Source of the DNA: Gallionellaceae bacterium
Lineage (GTDB): Bacteria > Pseudomonadota > Gammaproteobacteria > Burkholderiales > Gallionellaceae
Length of the DNA: 64,000 nt
Direction of reading: 5' to 3'
NCBI GenBank assembly: GCA_030834965.1
Contig: JAUQWW010000009.1
Location: 43,307 to 107,306, forward strand
Within the stretch, counting starts at the first letter, position 1. Every line of letters begins with the position of its first letter. Shown here piece after piece: positions 34,628-45,599 of this stretch. Below the pieces are notes generated by a model. The model had not been told where the DNA came from, did not search any database, and saw only the letters and a program-made list of their open reading frames with translations. The position numbers and the translations under genes were made by a program.

Positions 34628-35935
34628 ATGCATATCGCACAACAAGGCGCTAGCCAAGTCGTCTGCCAGGTATTGGGCGGGCGCAACCTGAACCAGGTGT
34701 TGAGCACCGTTCTGCAGCGCACACCCGGCCTCGCGCCGCAACAGCGCGGCGCGCTGCAGGACCTGAGCTACGGCACATTGCGTTTCTGCGGCCAGCTGAG
34801 ACGCGTGCTGGAACAATTGCTGCACCATCCCTTGCAGGATGAACGCGTGCGCTGCCTGCTGCTGGTCGCCCTGTATCAACTGCAATACGGCAAGTCCGCT
34901 CCTTACGCGGTAGTGGATCATGCCGTACGCGCCGCGCTGAAAATCAATGCCAAAACCGGCGGACTGGTCAATGCAGTGCTGCGCAATTTTTTGCGCAACC
35001 GGGATGCGCTGCTTGAGTTTGCGGCACAAAGCGAAGAAGGCCGCTATTCCTACCCGCAATGGTGGATAGACGCACTCAAGGCGCAATATGGCGCGCGCGC
35101 AGAATCCATCCTGCTGGCCGGCAATTTGCATCCGCCGATGACGCTGCGCGTGAACCGCCGCCGCACCGCTCCTGCCGATTATGTGGCGCTGCTGGCGCAG
35201 CATGACATTCAGGCCAGCCTGATCGAGCCCGATGCCGTGCTACTGGCGCAACCGCTGCCGGTAGACAAACTGCCTGGATTCTTCGATGGACTGGTTTCGG
35301 TGCAGGACGCCGGGGCGCAATACGCTGCCCATCTGCTCGATGTACATGACGGGATGCGCGTGCTCGATGCCTGTGCCGCGCCCGGTGGCAAGAGCACTCA
35401 CCTGCTGGAGCTGGCGCAAATCGATGTGGTTGCGCTGGACAAGGATGCGCTGCGCCTGGAGCGTGTGCGCGAGAACATGCAACGCCTGCATTTGCACGCG
35501 CAAGTGCTGGACGGCGACGCCTCCTGGCCCGACACCTGGTGGGATGGCCTGCCGTTCCAGCGCATTCTCGCCGATGTTCCCTGTTCCGCCTCCGGCGTGG
35601 TTCGCCGCCATCCTGATATCAAGTGGTTGCGCCGGCCGGAAGATATAGACGGATTCGCGCAACAGCAACTGCAAATTCTGTCGGCGTTGTGGCGGTTGCT
35701 GGAAAGAGATGGTAAATTGCTTTATACAACTTGCTCTGTTTTTGAACAGGAAAACCAGCAGGTAATCAGTTCATTCCTGCAACAGCGGGATGACGCGCGA
35801 CAATTGCCGTTGTCCGCGGCCGGTTCAGGCGCTAGATTCAATTCGGATGCCACGTTTCAGTTTAATGAAGGCCAGCTCCTACCCGATGACCACCATGATG
35901 GGTTCTTTTACGCGCTGCTGCACAAGCATGCGTGA
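34628..35935 (+). CDS. rsmB: 16S rRNA m5C967 methyltransferase
   Basis: 435 aa from ATG 34628. N-terminal NusB-like RNA-binding domain (to about 140) followed by a Rossmann methyltransferase domain. SAM motif LDACAAPGGKSTHLLEL; the two catalytic cysteines are in ADVPCSASGV and LLYTTCSVFEQEN. Modifies C967 of 16S rRNA. The def-fmt-rsmB order is widely conserved. Confidence 0.95.
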   Translation: MHIAQQGASQVVCQVLGGRNLNQVLSTVLQRTPGLAPQQRGALQDLSYGTLRFCGQLRRVLEQLLHHPLQDERVRCLLLVALYQLQYGKSAPYAVVDHAVRAALKINAKTGGLVNAVLRNFLRNRDALLEFAAQSEEGRYSYPQWWIDALKAQYGARAESILLAGNLHPPMTLRVNRRRTAPADYVALLAQHDIQASLIEPDAVLLAQPLPVDKLPGFFDGLVSVQDAGAQYAAHLLDVHDGMRVLDACAAPGGKSTHLLELAQIDVVALDKDALRLERVRENMQRLHLHAQVLDGDASWPDTWWDGLPFQRILADVPCSASGVVRRHPDIKWLRRPEDIDGFAQQQLQILSALWRLLERDGKLLYTTCSVFEQENQQVISSFLQQRDDARQLPLSAAGSGARFNSDATFQFNEGQLLPDDHHDGFFYALLHKHA

Positions 35936-36008
35936 CTGTCTGCGAAAGGATCACTGCCTGCGCCAGAAACGCCCACAGGGCGAATGCCGGGCGGCATACC
36001 TCTCGCGG

Positions 36009-36611
36009 ATGGTGCGGCTCATGGCCGTATTGGCCGCGTTGTGGCTGGGCATTTCTGCGTCCCGTGCCGAGGGTATTGATGTACTCAAGACGGACGCGCA
36101 CTATGCCGATGGCAGTTATCAGCTTTCCGCCGATTTTAAGATCAGCCTGAACTTCGTTGTCGATCAGGCACTGTCGCGCGGTATTCCGCTGTATTTCGTC
36201 AGCGAATTCACGCTCACACGTCCACGCTGGTACTGGCTGGATGAAGTGGTTGCGCAAAGCGAGCAGGCCACCAAGCTTTCCTACAACGTGTTGACGCGGC
36301 AATACCGCATTACACGCGGTTCGCTGTTCCAGAACTTTGCCAGCCTGGATGAGGCGCTGCGCATTATTGGCCATCAGTCTTCCGCCCCTGTTCCGGCGGA
36401 TTTGCTCAAGGGCGGCAGCAACTATATAACGACGAAGCTGCTCAAGCGAGACAACAACTATGTTGCGGCCGCGCGCCTGAGCCTGGATGTAACGCAATTG
36501 CCCAAGCCACTCCAAGTCAACGCTTTGACCGGCAACGATTGGAACCTCGATTCCAATTGGTATAGCTGGACCGTGCGCCCGGATACGGCTGCGCGCAACA
36601 AGACCGAGTAG
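36009..36611 (+). CDS. DUF4390 secreted protein
   Basis: 200 aa from ATG 36009, chosen because it gives a normal signal peptide (MVRLMAVLAALWLGISASRA/EG). An earlier ATG at 35928 overlaps the rsmB stop and would add 27 residues. The mature domain follows the DUF4390 pattern: YQLSADFKISLNFVVDQALS, PLYFVSEFTLTRPRWYW and LTRQYRITRGS. Function unknown; it regularly precedes ntrY in betaproteobacteria, here by 3 bp, which suggests a periplasmic accessory of that sensor. Confidence 0.88.
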   Translation: MVRLMAVLAALWLGISASRAEGIDVLKTDAHYADGSYQLSADFKISLNFVVDQALSRGIPLYFVSEFTLTRPRWYWLDEVVAQSEQATKLSYNVLTRQYRITRGSLFQNFASLDEALRIIGHQSSAPVPADLLKGGSNYITTKLLKRDNNYVAAARLSLDVTQLPKPLQVNALTGNDWNLDSNWYSWTVRPDTAARNKTE

Positions 36612-36614
36612 GCC

Positions 36615-38738
36615 GTGAAATATCTGGTATTCATCAGTGCACTGATCGGCAGTTTGCTGCTTTATCTGCTGGCCAGCGCCAGCGCCAATACCGACCTATT
36701 CTCGCGCAATTATTATGGCTTGCTGGCCCTGGCCGGACTGCTGGCATTGTGCCTTACCGTGCTGGTGGGCTATCAGCTGTGGCAGCTGCGGGGCAAGATC
36801 AAGGCGCAGGTATTCGGTGCCAAGCTCACCCTGCGCCTGGCGGTGTTCTTCACCTTGATCGCAATTCTGCCGGGGCTGCTGGTATATGCCGTGTCGGTGC
36901 AGTTTCTGGGCAAGAGCATTGAGTCCTGGTTCGACGTGCGGGTGGAAAAAGCGCTGGATAGCGGTTTGAATCTGGGCCGTACATCGCTGGAAAACGGGCT
37001 CAATGAACTGGGCAAAAAAGGGCATTTCATTGCGCTGTTGCTGGCGGAGCAGGCGCCGGAGCAACACGCACGCACTTTACGCCGACTGATTGACGAAGGT
37101 GCGGCACAGGAGGTGGCGCTGTTTAATACCAATGGCAAACTGCTGACCTTCGCCAGCCGCAGCCAGAGAACTTCTCCGCACATGCCGGATGCCGCCATGC
37201 TGCGCGAGGCGAACAAAGAGGGAGTGTATGGTGTCGTTGATACCTCTCCGGACAACAGCATGGTGCTGCGTGTACTGGTACCGTTCAATACGTCGCTCCC
37301 GTCACATGAAGCGCGTATCCTGCAGTTCGCGGAACCGGTTCCGCAACAAGTATCTGATGATGCGGAAACAGTACAGGCGGTCTATCGCGATTATCAGCAG
37401 TTGTCATTATCACGCCTGGGATTGAAACGCCTGTATAGCATCACCCTTACGCTGTCGCTGTTGATTGTGTTGCTGAGCGCGGTGTCGGCCGCATTCTTCA
37501 TCAGCAACCGCCTGAGCTCACCCCTTGCCGCGCTGGCCGAGGGTACACGCGCGGTGGCGCAGGGCGACTTCACGCGCAAGCATCCGGTCAAGAGCAGCGA
37601 CGAGCTGGGCGCCTTGACCAGACTGTTCAATCAGATGACCTCGCAACTGGCCGATGCGAAAATCATGACCGAACAGCAACAGCTCCAGGTGGAGAATGCC
37701 AAGATTTATCTGGAAAGTGTGCTGGCCCACCTTTCATCGGGTGTGCTGGTGGTGGATGAACGCTACCGTCTGCGCTCGGTCAACAGCAGCGCCGCGCAGA
37801 TTCTGGATGCCGCGCTGCTGGACATGCAGGGCGTACCCTTGCCGGAAATTTCCGCCCAGCGCCCCCTGTTGCGGCCGTTCACCGAAGCGGTCATCCAGGC
37901 ATTCGACAGCGCCACGGACGACGAATGGCAGCGTCAGATTGAGCGGCTCAGCAAAAACGGCAAACAAATCCTGCTGATGCGCGGCACCCGGCTATCCACG
38001 GCGGCAGAAAACGGCTATGTGGTGGTATTTGATGATATTACCCATCTGCTGCAGGCAGAACGCCAAGCCGCATGGGGTGAGGTGGCACGCCGCCTGGCGC
38101 ATGAGATCAAGAACCCGCTCACGCCCATTCAGCTTTCCGCGGAGCGCCTGCAGCACAAGTTGGGTGCAAAGCTGGCCGAGAGCGATGCAAGATTGTTGCA
38201 GCGCGCCACACAGACCATCGTAAGCCAGGTGGCGGCGATGAAAAACATGGTAACGGAGTTTGCCGACTATGCGCGCATGCCTGCACTCAAGCTGGTGGCA
38301 CTGGATATTCACCAGCTGCTGCGTGAAGTACTGGGTTTGTACGAGGCGAACAAGACCCCCATCACCCTGCGCCTGGAGGCGTCGCAAACTTCAGTAAAAG
38401 GGGATGCGACGCGCTTGCGCCAGGTTGTACACAACCTGCTGCAGAACGCACAGGATGCATTACACGAGACGCCCGTTCCGGAAATTATCCTGAGCACGGC
38501 TGGTGAGGGTGGCGTATTGAAGTTGTGCGTACAGGACAATGGCAGCGGCTTTCCTGAGCACATGCTGGACCGGGCATTCGAGCCCTATATGACGACCAAG
38601 CCCAAAGGCACCGGGCTGGGCCTGGCGATCGTGAAAAAAATAGTCGAAGAACATGGTGGCGTCATTGCCATAGAAAATATTGCATCAGGTGGCACACGGG
38701 TAAGCATCAGCTTGCCCTTATTGACTGAGGTCGTGTAA
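36615..38738 (+). CDS. ntrY: NtrY-like membrane sensor histidine kinase
   Basis: 707 aa from GTG 36615. Three N-terminal membrane helices (about 5-22, 35-58 and 73-95), a periplasmic region, a fourth helix near 277-300, then HAMP (LSSPLAALAEGTRAVAQGDF), a PAS-like domain (about 365-470), HisKA with phospho-His496 (RRLAHEIKNPLTPIQLSAER) and HATPase_c (NLLQNAQDAL, KGTGLGLAIVKKI). Architecture is typical of NtrY. In other bacteria NtrYX responds to redox or nitrogen status; the signal here is unknown. Its stop codon overlaps the start of the response regulator by one base. Confidence 0.93.
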   Translation: MKYLVFISALIGSLLLYLLASASANTDLFSRNYYGLLALAGLLALCLTVLVGYQLWQLRGKIKAQVFGAKLTLRLAVFFTLIAILPGLLVYAVSVQFLGKSIESWFDVRVEKALDSGLNLGRTSLENGLNELGKKGHFIALLLAEQAPEQHARTLRRLIDEGAAQEVALFNTNGKLLTFASRSQRTSPHMPDAAMLREANKEGVYGVVDTSPDNSMVLRVLVPFNTSLPSHEARILQFAEPVPQQVSDDAETVQAVYRDYQQLSLSRLGLKRLYSITLTLSLLIVLLSAVSAAFFISNRLSSPLAALAEGTRAVAQGDFTRKHPVKSSDELGALTRLFNQMTSQLADAKIMTEQQQLQVENAKIYLESVLAHLSSGVLVVDERYRLRSVNSSAAQILDAALLDMQGVPLPEISAQRPLLRPFTEAVIQAFDSATDDEWQRQIERLSKNGKQILLMRGTRLSTAAENGYVVVFDDITHLLQAERQAAWGEVARRLAHEIKNPLTPIQLSAERLQHKLGAKLAESDARLLQRATQTIVSQVAAMKNMVTEFADYARMPALKLVALDIHQLLREVLGLYEANKTPITLRLEASQTSVKGDATRLRQVVHNLLQNAQDALHETPVPEIILSTAGEGGVLKLCVQDNGSGFPEHMLDRAFEPYMTTKPKGTGLGLAIVKKIVEEHGGVIAIENIASGGTRVSISLPLLTEVV

Positions 38739-39376
38739 TGGCAGCCAAGGAAATTCTGGTCGTAGATGACGAAGTCGGGATACGTGAGTTGCTCTCGGAA
38801 ATCCTGTTTGATGAAGGCTACCAGGTGCATGTGGCGGAAAACGCTGCCCAGGCGCGCGAATTCCGCAACCAGCATGAACCGGATCTGGTGTTGCTCGACA
38901 TCTGGATGCCAGACACGGACGGCATCAGTTTGCTCAAGGAATGGGTGGAACAGGACTTGTTGACCATGCCGGTGATCATGATGTCAGGTCACGGCACCAT
39001 AGAAACGGCGGTTGAAGCGACGCGCATCGGCGCGGTCGATTTCCTGGAAAAACCCATTGCCTTGCAGAAATTGCTCGATACGGTGGCCAAGGCTATCCAG
39101 AACGGTACGCCCCTTGTTTCTCCCGGTGCCATCACCGGAGAGGGTGAAGCCACTCCGGAAAACGCGTCCCATTTTCCGCTCTTTCTTGAGCTGCCGTTGC
39201 GTGCGGCACGCGACCATTTTGACAGCCTGTATCTCAAACACCATATGCACAAAGAGAACGGCAACATGACCCGTGTGGCGCAAAAAGCCGGCCTGGAGCG
39301 CACCCATTTGTACCGCAAACTGAAGCAGCTTGGCATCAAAGTTGCCAAAAAAGACACCGAGGACAGCCAGCAATAA
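38738..39376 (+). CDS. ntrX: Short NtrX-like response regulator without AAA+ domain
   Basis: 212 aa; classical NtrX is about 450. Receiver domain 1-120 with phospho-acceptor D54 (LVLLDIWMP), acidic pair D10/D11 and K105 (LEKPI). A linker of about 40 residues leads directly to a Fis-type helix-turn-helix (NMTRVAQKAGLERTHLYRKL). The sigma54-interacting ATPase that normally lies between is absent, so it should bind DNA but not activate sigma54 promoters by ATP hydrolysis. The frame is clean, so this is a real architecture and not a frameshift. The TAATG junction couples it to ntrY. Confidence 0.92.
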   Translation: MAAKEILVVDDEVGIRELLSEILFDEGYQVHVAENAAQAREFRNQHEPDLVLLDIWMPDTDGISLLKEWVEQDLLTMPVIMMSGHGTIETAVEATRIGAVDFLEKPIALQKLLDTVAKAIQNGTPLVSPGAITGEGEATPENASHFPLFLELPLRAARDHFDSLYLKHHMHKENGNMTRVAQKAGLERTHLYRKLKQLGIKVAKKDTEDSQQ

Positions 39377-39433
39377 CAGGCCTCCGTAGACAGGATTCCG
39401 GACATGGCCAGTGTGTCATGCAATTTGGCGCAG

Positions 39434-39462
39434 TTGCCCTAAACAGGGCGGTGCGGCATAAT
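39434..39462 (+). promoter_or_regulatory. Predicted promoter of the tkt operon
   Basis: TTGCCC (39434-39439), 17-bp spacer, CATAAT (39457-39462); start point near 39469, about 65 bp before tkt. An AGGAGG ribosome site follows at 39519-39524. Lies in the 157-bp gap after ntrX. Confidence 0.55.
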
Positions 39463-39533
39463 TGCTCCCTTTCCTAAAAATAAAGCTATAAACCAATCAA
39501 CCCGTTCCGGGATGTCCAGGAGGCTAGAGAGAT

Positions 39534-41549
39534 ATGAGTGCGGATCGTAATGTAACACCCCCAAAATTCAATGACATAACTGGTGCGATCCGCATGCTTG
39601 CGGTTGATGCTGTGCAGAAGGCCAACTCCGGACATCCCGGCGCGCCGATGGGCATGGCAGAAATTGCCGAGACGCTGTGGATCCACCATCTGCGCCACAA
39701 TCCCGCAAACCCGAAATGGGCCGACCGCGACCGCTTCGTGCAATCCAACGGTCACGGCTCCATGCTGGTCTATGCACTGTTGCACCTGTCCGGCTATGAC
39801 CTGCCCATGGAAGAACTGAAGCGCTTCCGCCAGATGCACTCCAAGACCCCTGGCCACCCCGAATACGGTTACACCGTTGGCGTGGAAACGACCACCGGGC
39901 CACTGGGCCAAGGCATTACCAATGCCGTGGGCATGGCGATGTCGGAAAAATTGCTGGCGCATGAATTCAATCGTCCCGGTCACGAAATCGTTAACCACCA
40001 CACTTATGTGTTCATGGGCGACGGCTGCCTGATGGAAGGCATTTCGCACGAAGCCTGCGCACTGGCCGGCACCTGGGGTCTGGGCAAGCTGATTGCATTC
40101 TGGGACGACAACGATATCTCGATCGACGGCCATGTAGGTGGCTGGTTTACCGACAACACCCCCAAGCGTTTCGAAGCTTACGGTTGGCATGTGATTGCCG
40201 ACGTGCAAGGCCACGATCCAGCAGCGATCAATGCCGCGATTAATGAAGCCAAAGCTGTCACCGACAAGCCCTCGCTGATTTGCTGCAAGACCATCATTGG
40301 CGTCGGCTCACCCAACAAGGCCGGCACGCACGACGTGCACGGCGCGGCACTGGGTAATGATGAGGTTGTTGCAACCCGCGCGCATATCGGCTGGAATTAC
40401 CCTCCGTTCGAAATTCCGGCGCATGTATATGAAGCATGGGATGCACGCACCAGGGGTGCCGGACTGGAAAAACTGTGGAACAACAAGTTCGAGGAATATC
40501 GCAAGGCATTCCCGAAAGAGGCAGCCGAGTTTGAACGCCGCATGAAGGGTGACTTGCCAGCCAACTGGGCGCAGCATGCAGCCGACGTGATGACCAAGAT
40601 CAACGACAAAGCCGAGACCATCGCCACGCGCAAGGCGTCGCAGAATGCGATCAACGCGCTGGTTCCGGCCTTGCCCGAATTCCTGGGCGGTTCTGCCGAC
40701 CTGACCGGTTCCAATCTGACCAACTGGACGGGTGCGCACCACGTGCATGCCAAGAAGCCGGGGAACTACATCAGCTATGGCGTGCGTGAATTCGGCATGT
40801 CACACATCATGAACGGCATGGCGCTGCATGGCGGCCTGCTGCCGTTTGGCGGCACTTTCCTGATGTTCTCGGAATACGCCCGCAACGCGTTGCGCATGTC
40901 CGCGCTGATGAAGCAGCGCGTGATCTATGTGTTCACCCATGACTCCATCGGTCTGGGCGAAGACGGCCCAACCCATCAGCCGGTGGAACAAACCACCACG
41001 CTGCGTTACATCCCCAACATGGATGTATGGCGCCCATGCGACACTGTAGAATCGGCCGCGTGCTGGATCAATGCTGTGGAACGCAAGACGGGTCCGTCTT
41101 CGTTGATTTTCAGCCGCCAGAACCTGAATTTCCAGAAGCGTGACGCGGCGCAGATCGCCAACATCCGCAAGGGCGGCTACATCCTGTCCGAAGCCGCCAA
41201 TGGCAAGCCGCAAGCCATCATCATCGCCACTGGCTCGGAAGTAGCGCTGGCCATGGACGCACAAAAAACGCTGGCGGGAGAAGGCATCCATGTGCGCGTG
41301 GTCTCCATGCCGTCGACCAACGTATTTGATCGCCAGGATCAAGCCTATCAGGACAGCGTGCTGCCCAAGGGCACGAAGCGTGTGGCGGTAGAAGCCGGCG
41401 TGACCGGGTTCTGGTACAAGTATGTGGGCCTGGAAGGCGCCGTGATCGGCATGGATTGTTTTGGTGAATCCGCCCCGGCCGGCGAACTGTTCAAGCACTT
41501 CGGTTTCACCGTTGAAAATGTCGTCAAGACAGTTAAGGGCGTTCTGTAA
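39534..41549 (+). CDS. tkt: Transketolase
   Basis: 671 aa, full length. Transfers two-carbon units in the Calvin cycle and pentose phosphate pathway. TPP-binding motif begins [18 protein letters not shown] and ends in WDDN; pyrimidine-domain motif [19 protein letters not shown] is intact. First gene of tkt-gap-pgk-pyk-fba, all plus strand. Good AGGAGG site upstream. Confidence 0.97.
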   Translation: MSADRNVTPPKFNDITGAIRMLAVDAVQKANSGHPGAPMGMAEIAETLWIHHLRHNPANPKWADRDRFVQSNGHGSMLVYALLHLSGYDLPMEELKRFRQMHSKTPGHPEYGYTVGVETTTGPLGQGITNAVGMAMSEKLLAHEFNRPGHEIVNHHTYVFMGDGCLMEGISHEACALAGTWGLGKLIAFWDDNDISIDGHVGGWFTDNTPKRFEAYGWHVIADVQGHDPAAINAAINEAKAVTDKPSLICCKTIIGVGSPNKAGTHDVHGAALGNDEVVATRAHIGWNYPPFEIPAHVYEAWDARTRGAGLEKLWNNKFEEYRKAFPKEAAEFERRMKGDLPANWAQHAADVMTKINDKAETIATRKASQNAINALVPALPEFLGGSADLTGSNLTNWTGAHHVHAKKPGNYISYGVREFGMSHIMNGMALHGGLLPFGGTFLMFSEYARNALRMSALMKQRVIYVFTHDSIGLGEDGPTHQPVEQTTTLRYIPNMDVWRPCDTVESAACWINAVERKTGPSSLIFSRQNLNFQKRDAAQIANIRKGGYILSEAANGKPQAIIIATGSEVALAMDAQKTLAGEGIHVRVVSMPSTNVFDRQDQAYQDSVLPKGTKRVAVEAGVTGFWYKYVGLEGAVIGMDCFGESAPAGELFKHFGFTVENVVKTVKGVL

Positions 41550-41661
41550 CAAACATTGCGACATGTCAGTACAGGCTAACGTTTGCCAAAGGCCAACGAT
41601 ATGCCGAAGCTAAAGAATGTGGTGAACGCCTTAAATAAGCACAAAAAATATTTTTATGTAA

Positions 41662-42681
<1,020 letters not shown>

Positions 42682-42689
42682 TAAGATGT

Positions 42690-42757
42690 AAGGTGGGTGA
42701 GGCAGCGGGCCGCAACCCACCATTTGTTTGGTGGGTTGCCCCGTGCTAACCCACCCT
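42690..42757. repeat. Long REP-like palindrome between gap and pgk
   Basis: Inner arms AACCCACCA (42714-42722) and TGGTGGGTT (42729-42737) pair perfectly round TTTGTT; outer arms AAGGTGGGT (42690-42698) and ACCCACCCT (42749-42757) pair with one mismatch, with partly paired GC-rich middle segments. This GGTGGGTT...AACCCACC type is known as a dispersed intergenic element in many genomes. It sits inside the operon and could stabilise the upstream mRNA. Confidence 0.75.
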
Positions 42758-42847
42758 GCATTTCCCTCAACGTGAGTTGTAAGGCTTGGCTACCGTGAAT
42801 ATCACAGCCAGCCCTTACCGTTTACTTAAATTCAGGAGAGACTTCAA

Positions 42848-44032
42848 ATGGCTAAATTCATTCGCATGACCGATCTCGATCTGTCCGGCAAGCGCGTATT
42901 CATCCGCGCCGACCTGAACGTGCCAGTAAAAGACGGCAAGGTTACATCCGATGCGCGCATCACCGCGTCGATGGCGACCATCAACCACTGCCTCAAGGCA
43001 GGCGCGAAGGTGATGGTGACTTCGCATCTGGGGCGCCCGGAGGAAGGCTCCTGGACGGAAGAAAATTCCCTCAAGCCGGTGGCCGACAACATTTCTGCGC
43101 GTCTGGGCAAGACCGTGCGCCTGATCAAGGATTGGGTGGACGGCGGCTTTGACGTCGCAGCAGGCGAACTGGTGGTGCTGGAAAATTGCCGCATCAACAA
43201 GGGCGAAAAGAAAAATGTGGACGACACCGCGAAGAAGTACGCCGCGCTGTGCGACGTATTCGTGATGGATGCCTTCGGCACCGCGCACCGCGCCGAAGCC
43301 TCGACCCACGGCATCGCCAAGTACGCACCGGTGGCCTGCGCAGGCATCCTGCTGACGGAAGAACTGGACGCGCTGAACAAGGCACTGGCCAACCCGGCAC
43401 GCCCGATGGTCGCCATCGTCGGCGGCAGCAAGGTATCCACCAAGCTGACCGTGCTGGAATCGCTGTCCGAGAAATGCGAGCAGTTGGTGGTCGGCGGCGG
43501 CATCGCCAACACCTTCCTGAAGGCGGTGGGCAAGAATGTGGGCAAATCGCTGTGCGAAGATGACCTGGTCCCCACTGCTCAGGCGCTGATGAAGAAAATG
43601 ACCGCGCGTGGCGCGACCATCCCCATCGCGGTGGACGTCGTGGTGGGCAAGAAGTTTGATGCCAATGAACCTGCTGTGCTGAAAAACGCGGGTGCGGTCG
43701 CCGATGACGACATGATTTTCGACATCGGCCCCAAGTCCGCCAAGGAACTCGCCGACATCATCATGAAGGCCGGCACGGTCGTATGGAACGGCCCGGTCGG
43801 CGTGTTTGAATTTGACCAGTTCGGCGAAGGCACCAAGACCATCGCCATGGCGATTGCCAACACCAAGGCGTTTACGCTGGCCGGCGGCGGCGACACCATT
43901 GCCGCCATCCAGAAGTACGACATCTATGACAAGGTGAGCTACATCTCCACCGCTGGCGGCGCGTTCCTTGAATACCTCGAAGGCAAGACCCTGCCCGCAG
44001 TGGAAATCCTGGAACAGCGTGCGGGCAAATAA
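42848..44032 (+). CDS. pgk: Phosphoglycerate kinase
   Basis: 394 aa. 3-phosphoglycerate/1,3-bisphosphoglycerate interconversion. Substrate motif [34 protein letters not shown] and the C-terminal nucleotide region GGGDTIAAI are intact. A GGAGAG ribosome site precedes ATG 42848. Third gene of the operon; the gap to gap (166 bp) holds a palindromic element. Confidence 0.97.
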   Translation: MAKFIRMTDLDLSGKRVFIRADLNVPVKDGKVTSDARITASMATINHCLKAGAKVMVTSHLGRPEEGSWTEENSLKPVADNISARLGKTVRLIKDWVDGGFDVAAGELVVLENCRINKGEKKNVDDTAKKYAALCDVFVMDAFGTAHRAEASTHGIAKYAPVACAGILLTEELDALNKALANPARPMVAIVGGSKVSTKLTVLESLSEKCEQLVVGGGIANTFLKAVGKNVGKSLCEDDLVPTAQALMKKMTARGATIPIAVDVVVGKKFDANEPAVLKNAGAVADDDMIFDIGPKSAKELADIIMKAGTVVWNGPVGVFEFDQFGEGTKTIAMAIANTKAFTLAGGGDTIAAIQKYDIYDKVSYISTAGGAFLEYLEGKTLPAVEILEQRAGK

Positions 44033-44075
44033 CCCGAATAATTCAGCAATTGCTGCAAAAAAAAAATAGATAATC

Positions 44076-45512
44076 ATGCTACGTAGAACCAAAATTGTTG
44101 CAACCCTGGGGCCTGCCTCCAGCGACCCGAAAGTACTGGAGGAAATGATACGCGCCGGTGTGGACGTGGTGCGCATGAATTTCTCTCATGGAACGGCACA
44201 AGACCACATGGCCCGCGCCGACAAGGTGCGTGCCGCTGCCGCTGCGTGTGGCCGCAGCGTGGGCATACTGGCCGACCTGCAGGGACCGAAAATACGCGTG
44301 CGTAAATTCGAGAATGACAAGATCATCCTGAACAAGGGCGACACTTTCATCCTGGATGCCGCATGGGATGGACTGGGCAACCAGGAACGCGTCGGCCTCG
44401 ACTACAAGGAACTGCCCAACGATGTCAGCAAAGGTTCGGTACTGTTGCTGAATGACGGCATGCTGGAATTTGACGTGACTGAAGTCAAAGGCGCGCAGGT
44501 CATCTGTAAAGTGGTGCGCGGCGGCGTGCTGTCCAACAACAAGGGCATCAACCGCAAAGGCGGGGGCCTTACCGCGCCGGCGCTGACCGACAAGGACAAG
44601 GAAGACATCCAGACGGCGGCGCTGATCAAGGCCGACTATCTGGCGGTGTCTTTCCCGCGTTCGGGTGATGACATGAAACTGGCGCGCGAGTTGATGCATG
44701 CCGCAGGCGGCAAAAGCCTGCTGATGGCCAAGATCGAGCGTGCCGAAGCCATTGCAGTACTGGACGAAGTGATTGAGGCGTCGGACGCCATCATGGTCGC
44801 GCGCGGAGATTTGTCCGTGGAAGTGGGCGATGCGGCCGTGCCGGGGCTGCAAAAGCGCATGATCAAAATGGCGCGCGCCAAGAACAAACTGGTCATCACC
44901 GCCACGCAGATGATGGAATCCATGATTACCAACCCGATTCCGACCCGTGCGGAAGTTTCTGACGTGGCGAATGCGGTGCTGGACGGCACTGACGCGGTGA
45001 TGCTGTCGGCGGAAACCGCTGTCGGTGATTACCCTGTCGAAACCATAGAATCCATGGTGCGCATTTGCACGCAAGCAGAGAAAGAAGCGGAAGATAATGC
45101 ACTGGATCATCGCCTGTCGCATAGCAAGTTCACCCGGGTTGACCAATCCATCGCCATGTCTGCCTTGTTTGCAGCATCACACTTCAAAGTGAAAGCGATT
45201 GTGGCGCTGACCCAGTCCGGCTCTACATCACTGTGGATGTCGCGCATGAATGCGGGCGTACCCATTTTTGCGCTGACCCCGACTGCAGCAACCCTGACCA
45301 AAGTGACGCTGTTCAGCGGGGTACATCCGATTGCGTTCAAGCCCAGTTCCAAGCTTCCTTCAGTTGCGCTGAGAGAGGCTGAAGATGAACTGGTGCGTCT
45401 GGGCCTGGTGGCAGACGGCGATATGATGGTGATGACGATAGGCGAGGCCATCGGCAAGAGCGGCCATACCAATACGCTGAAAATCGTACGTGTGGGTGAC
45501 CACAAAAACTAA
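44076..45512 (+). CDS. pyk: Pyruvate kinase
   Basis: 478 aa. PEP + ADP to pyruvate + ATP. N-terminal RRTKIVATLGPASS, catalytic segment LLMAKIERAEAI, MVARGDLSVEVG and the K+-site region are present; the C-terminal allosteric-type domain is complete. Its place inside an operon dominated by Calvin-cycle enzymes directs fixed carbon to pyruvate. Confidence 0.97.
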   Translation: MLRRTKIVATLGPASSDPKVLEEMIRAGVDVVRMNFSHGTAQDHMARADKVRAAAAACGRSVGILADLQGPKIRVRKFENDKIILNKGDTFILDAAWDGLGNQERVGLDYKELPNDVSKGSVLLLNDGMLEFDVTEVKGAQVICKVVRGGVLSNNKGINRKGGGLTAPALTDKDKEDIQTAALIKADYLAVSFPRSGDDMKLARELMHAAGGKSLLMAKIERAEAIAVLDEVIEASDAIMVARGDLSVEVGDAAVPGLQKRMIKMARAKNKLVITATQMMESMITNPIPTRAEVSDVANAVLDGTDAVMLSAETAVGDYPVETIESMVRICTQAEKEAEDNALDHRLSHSKFTRVDQSIAMSALFAASHFKVKAIVALTQSGSTSLWMSRMNAGVPIFALTPTAATLTKVTLFSGVHPIAFKPSSKLPSVALREAEDELVRLGLVADGDMMVMTIGEAIGKSGHTNTLKIVRVGDHKN

Positions 45513-45599
45513 GGGGTTGCAACCGGGTCGGGTCTGCTCATACACTCGTTGTATTGCATTAGGGTATTTGGATAATTTTTAGTTATTAAGGAGAAGAAA

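Noticed and set aside
36009..36611. Earlier start at 35928 for the DUF4390 gene, or 35790 further upstream
   Set aside because: The extra residues lie inside rsmB and would place 27 or more unconserved residues before a normal signal peptide.
38738..39376. NtrX split by a frameshift
   Set aside because: The linker region is too short to hold an AAA+ domain in any frame; the gene is continuous from receiver to HTH.
42815..44176. Long minus-strand frame across pgk
   Set aside because: Fully opposite to a conserved pgk; His-rich, motif-free translation.
45513..45599. Riboswitch or attenuator before fba
   Set aside because: Only a short GGTTGCAACC palindrome is present in 87 bp; no aptamer-like structure or T-run.
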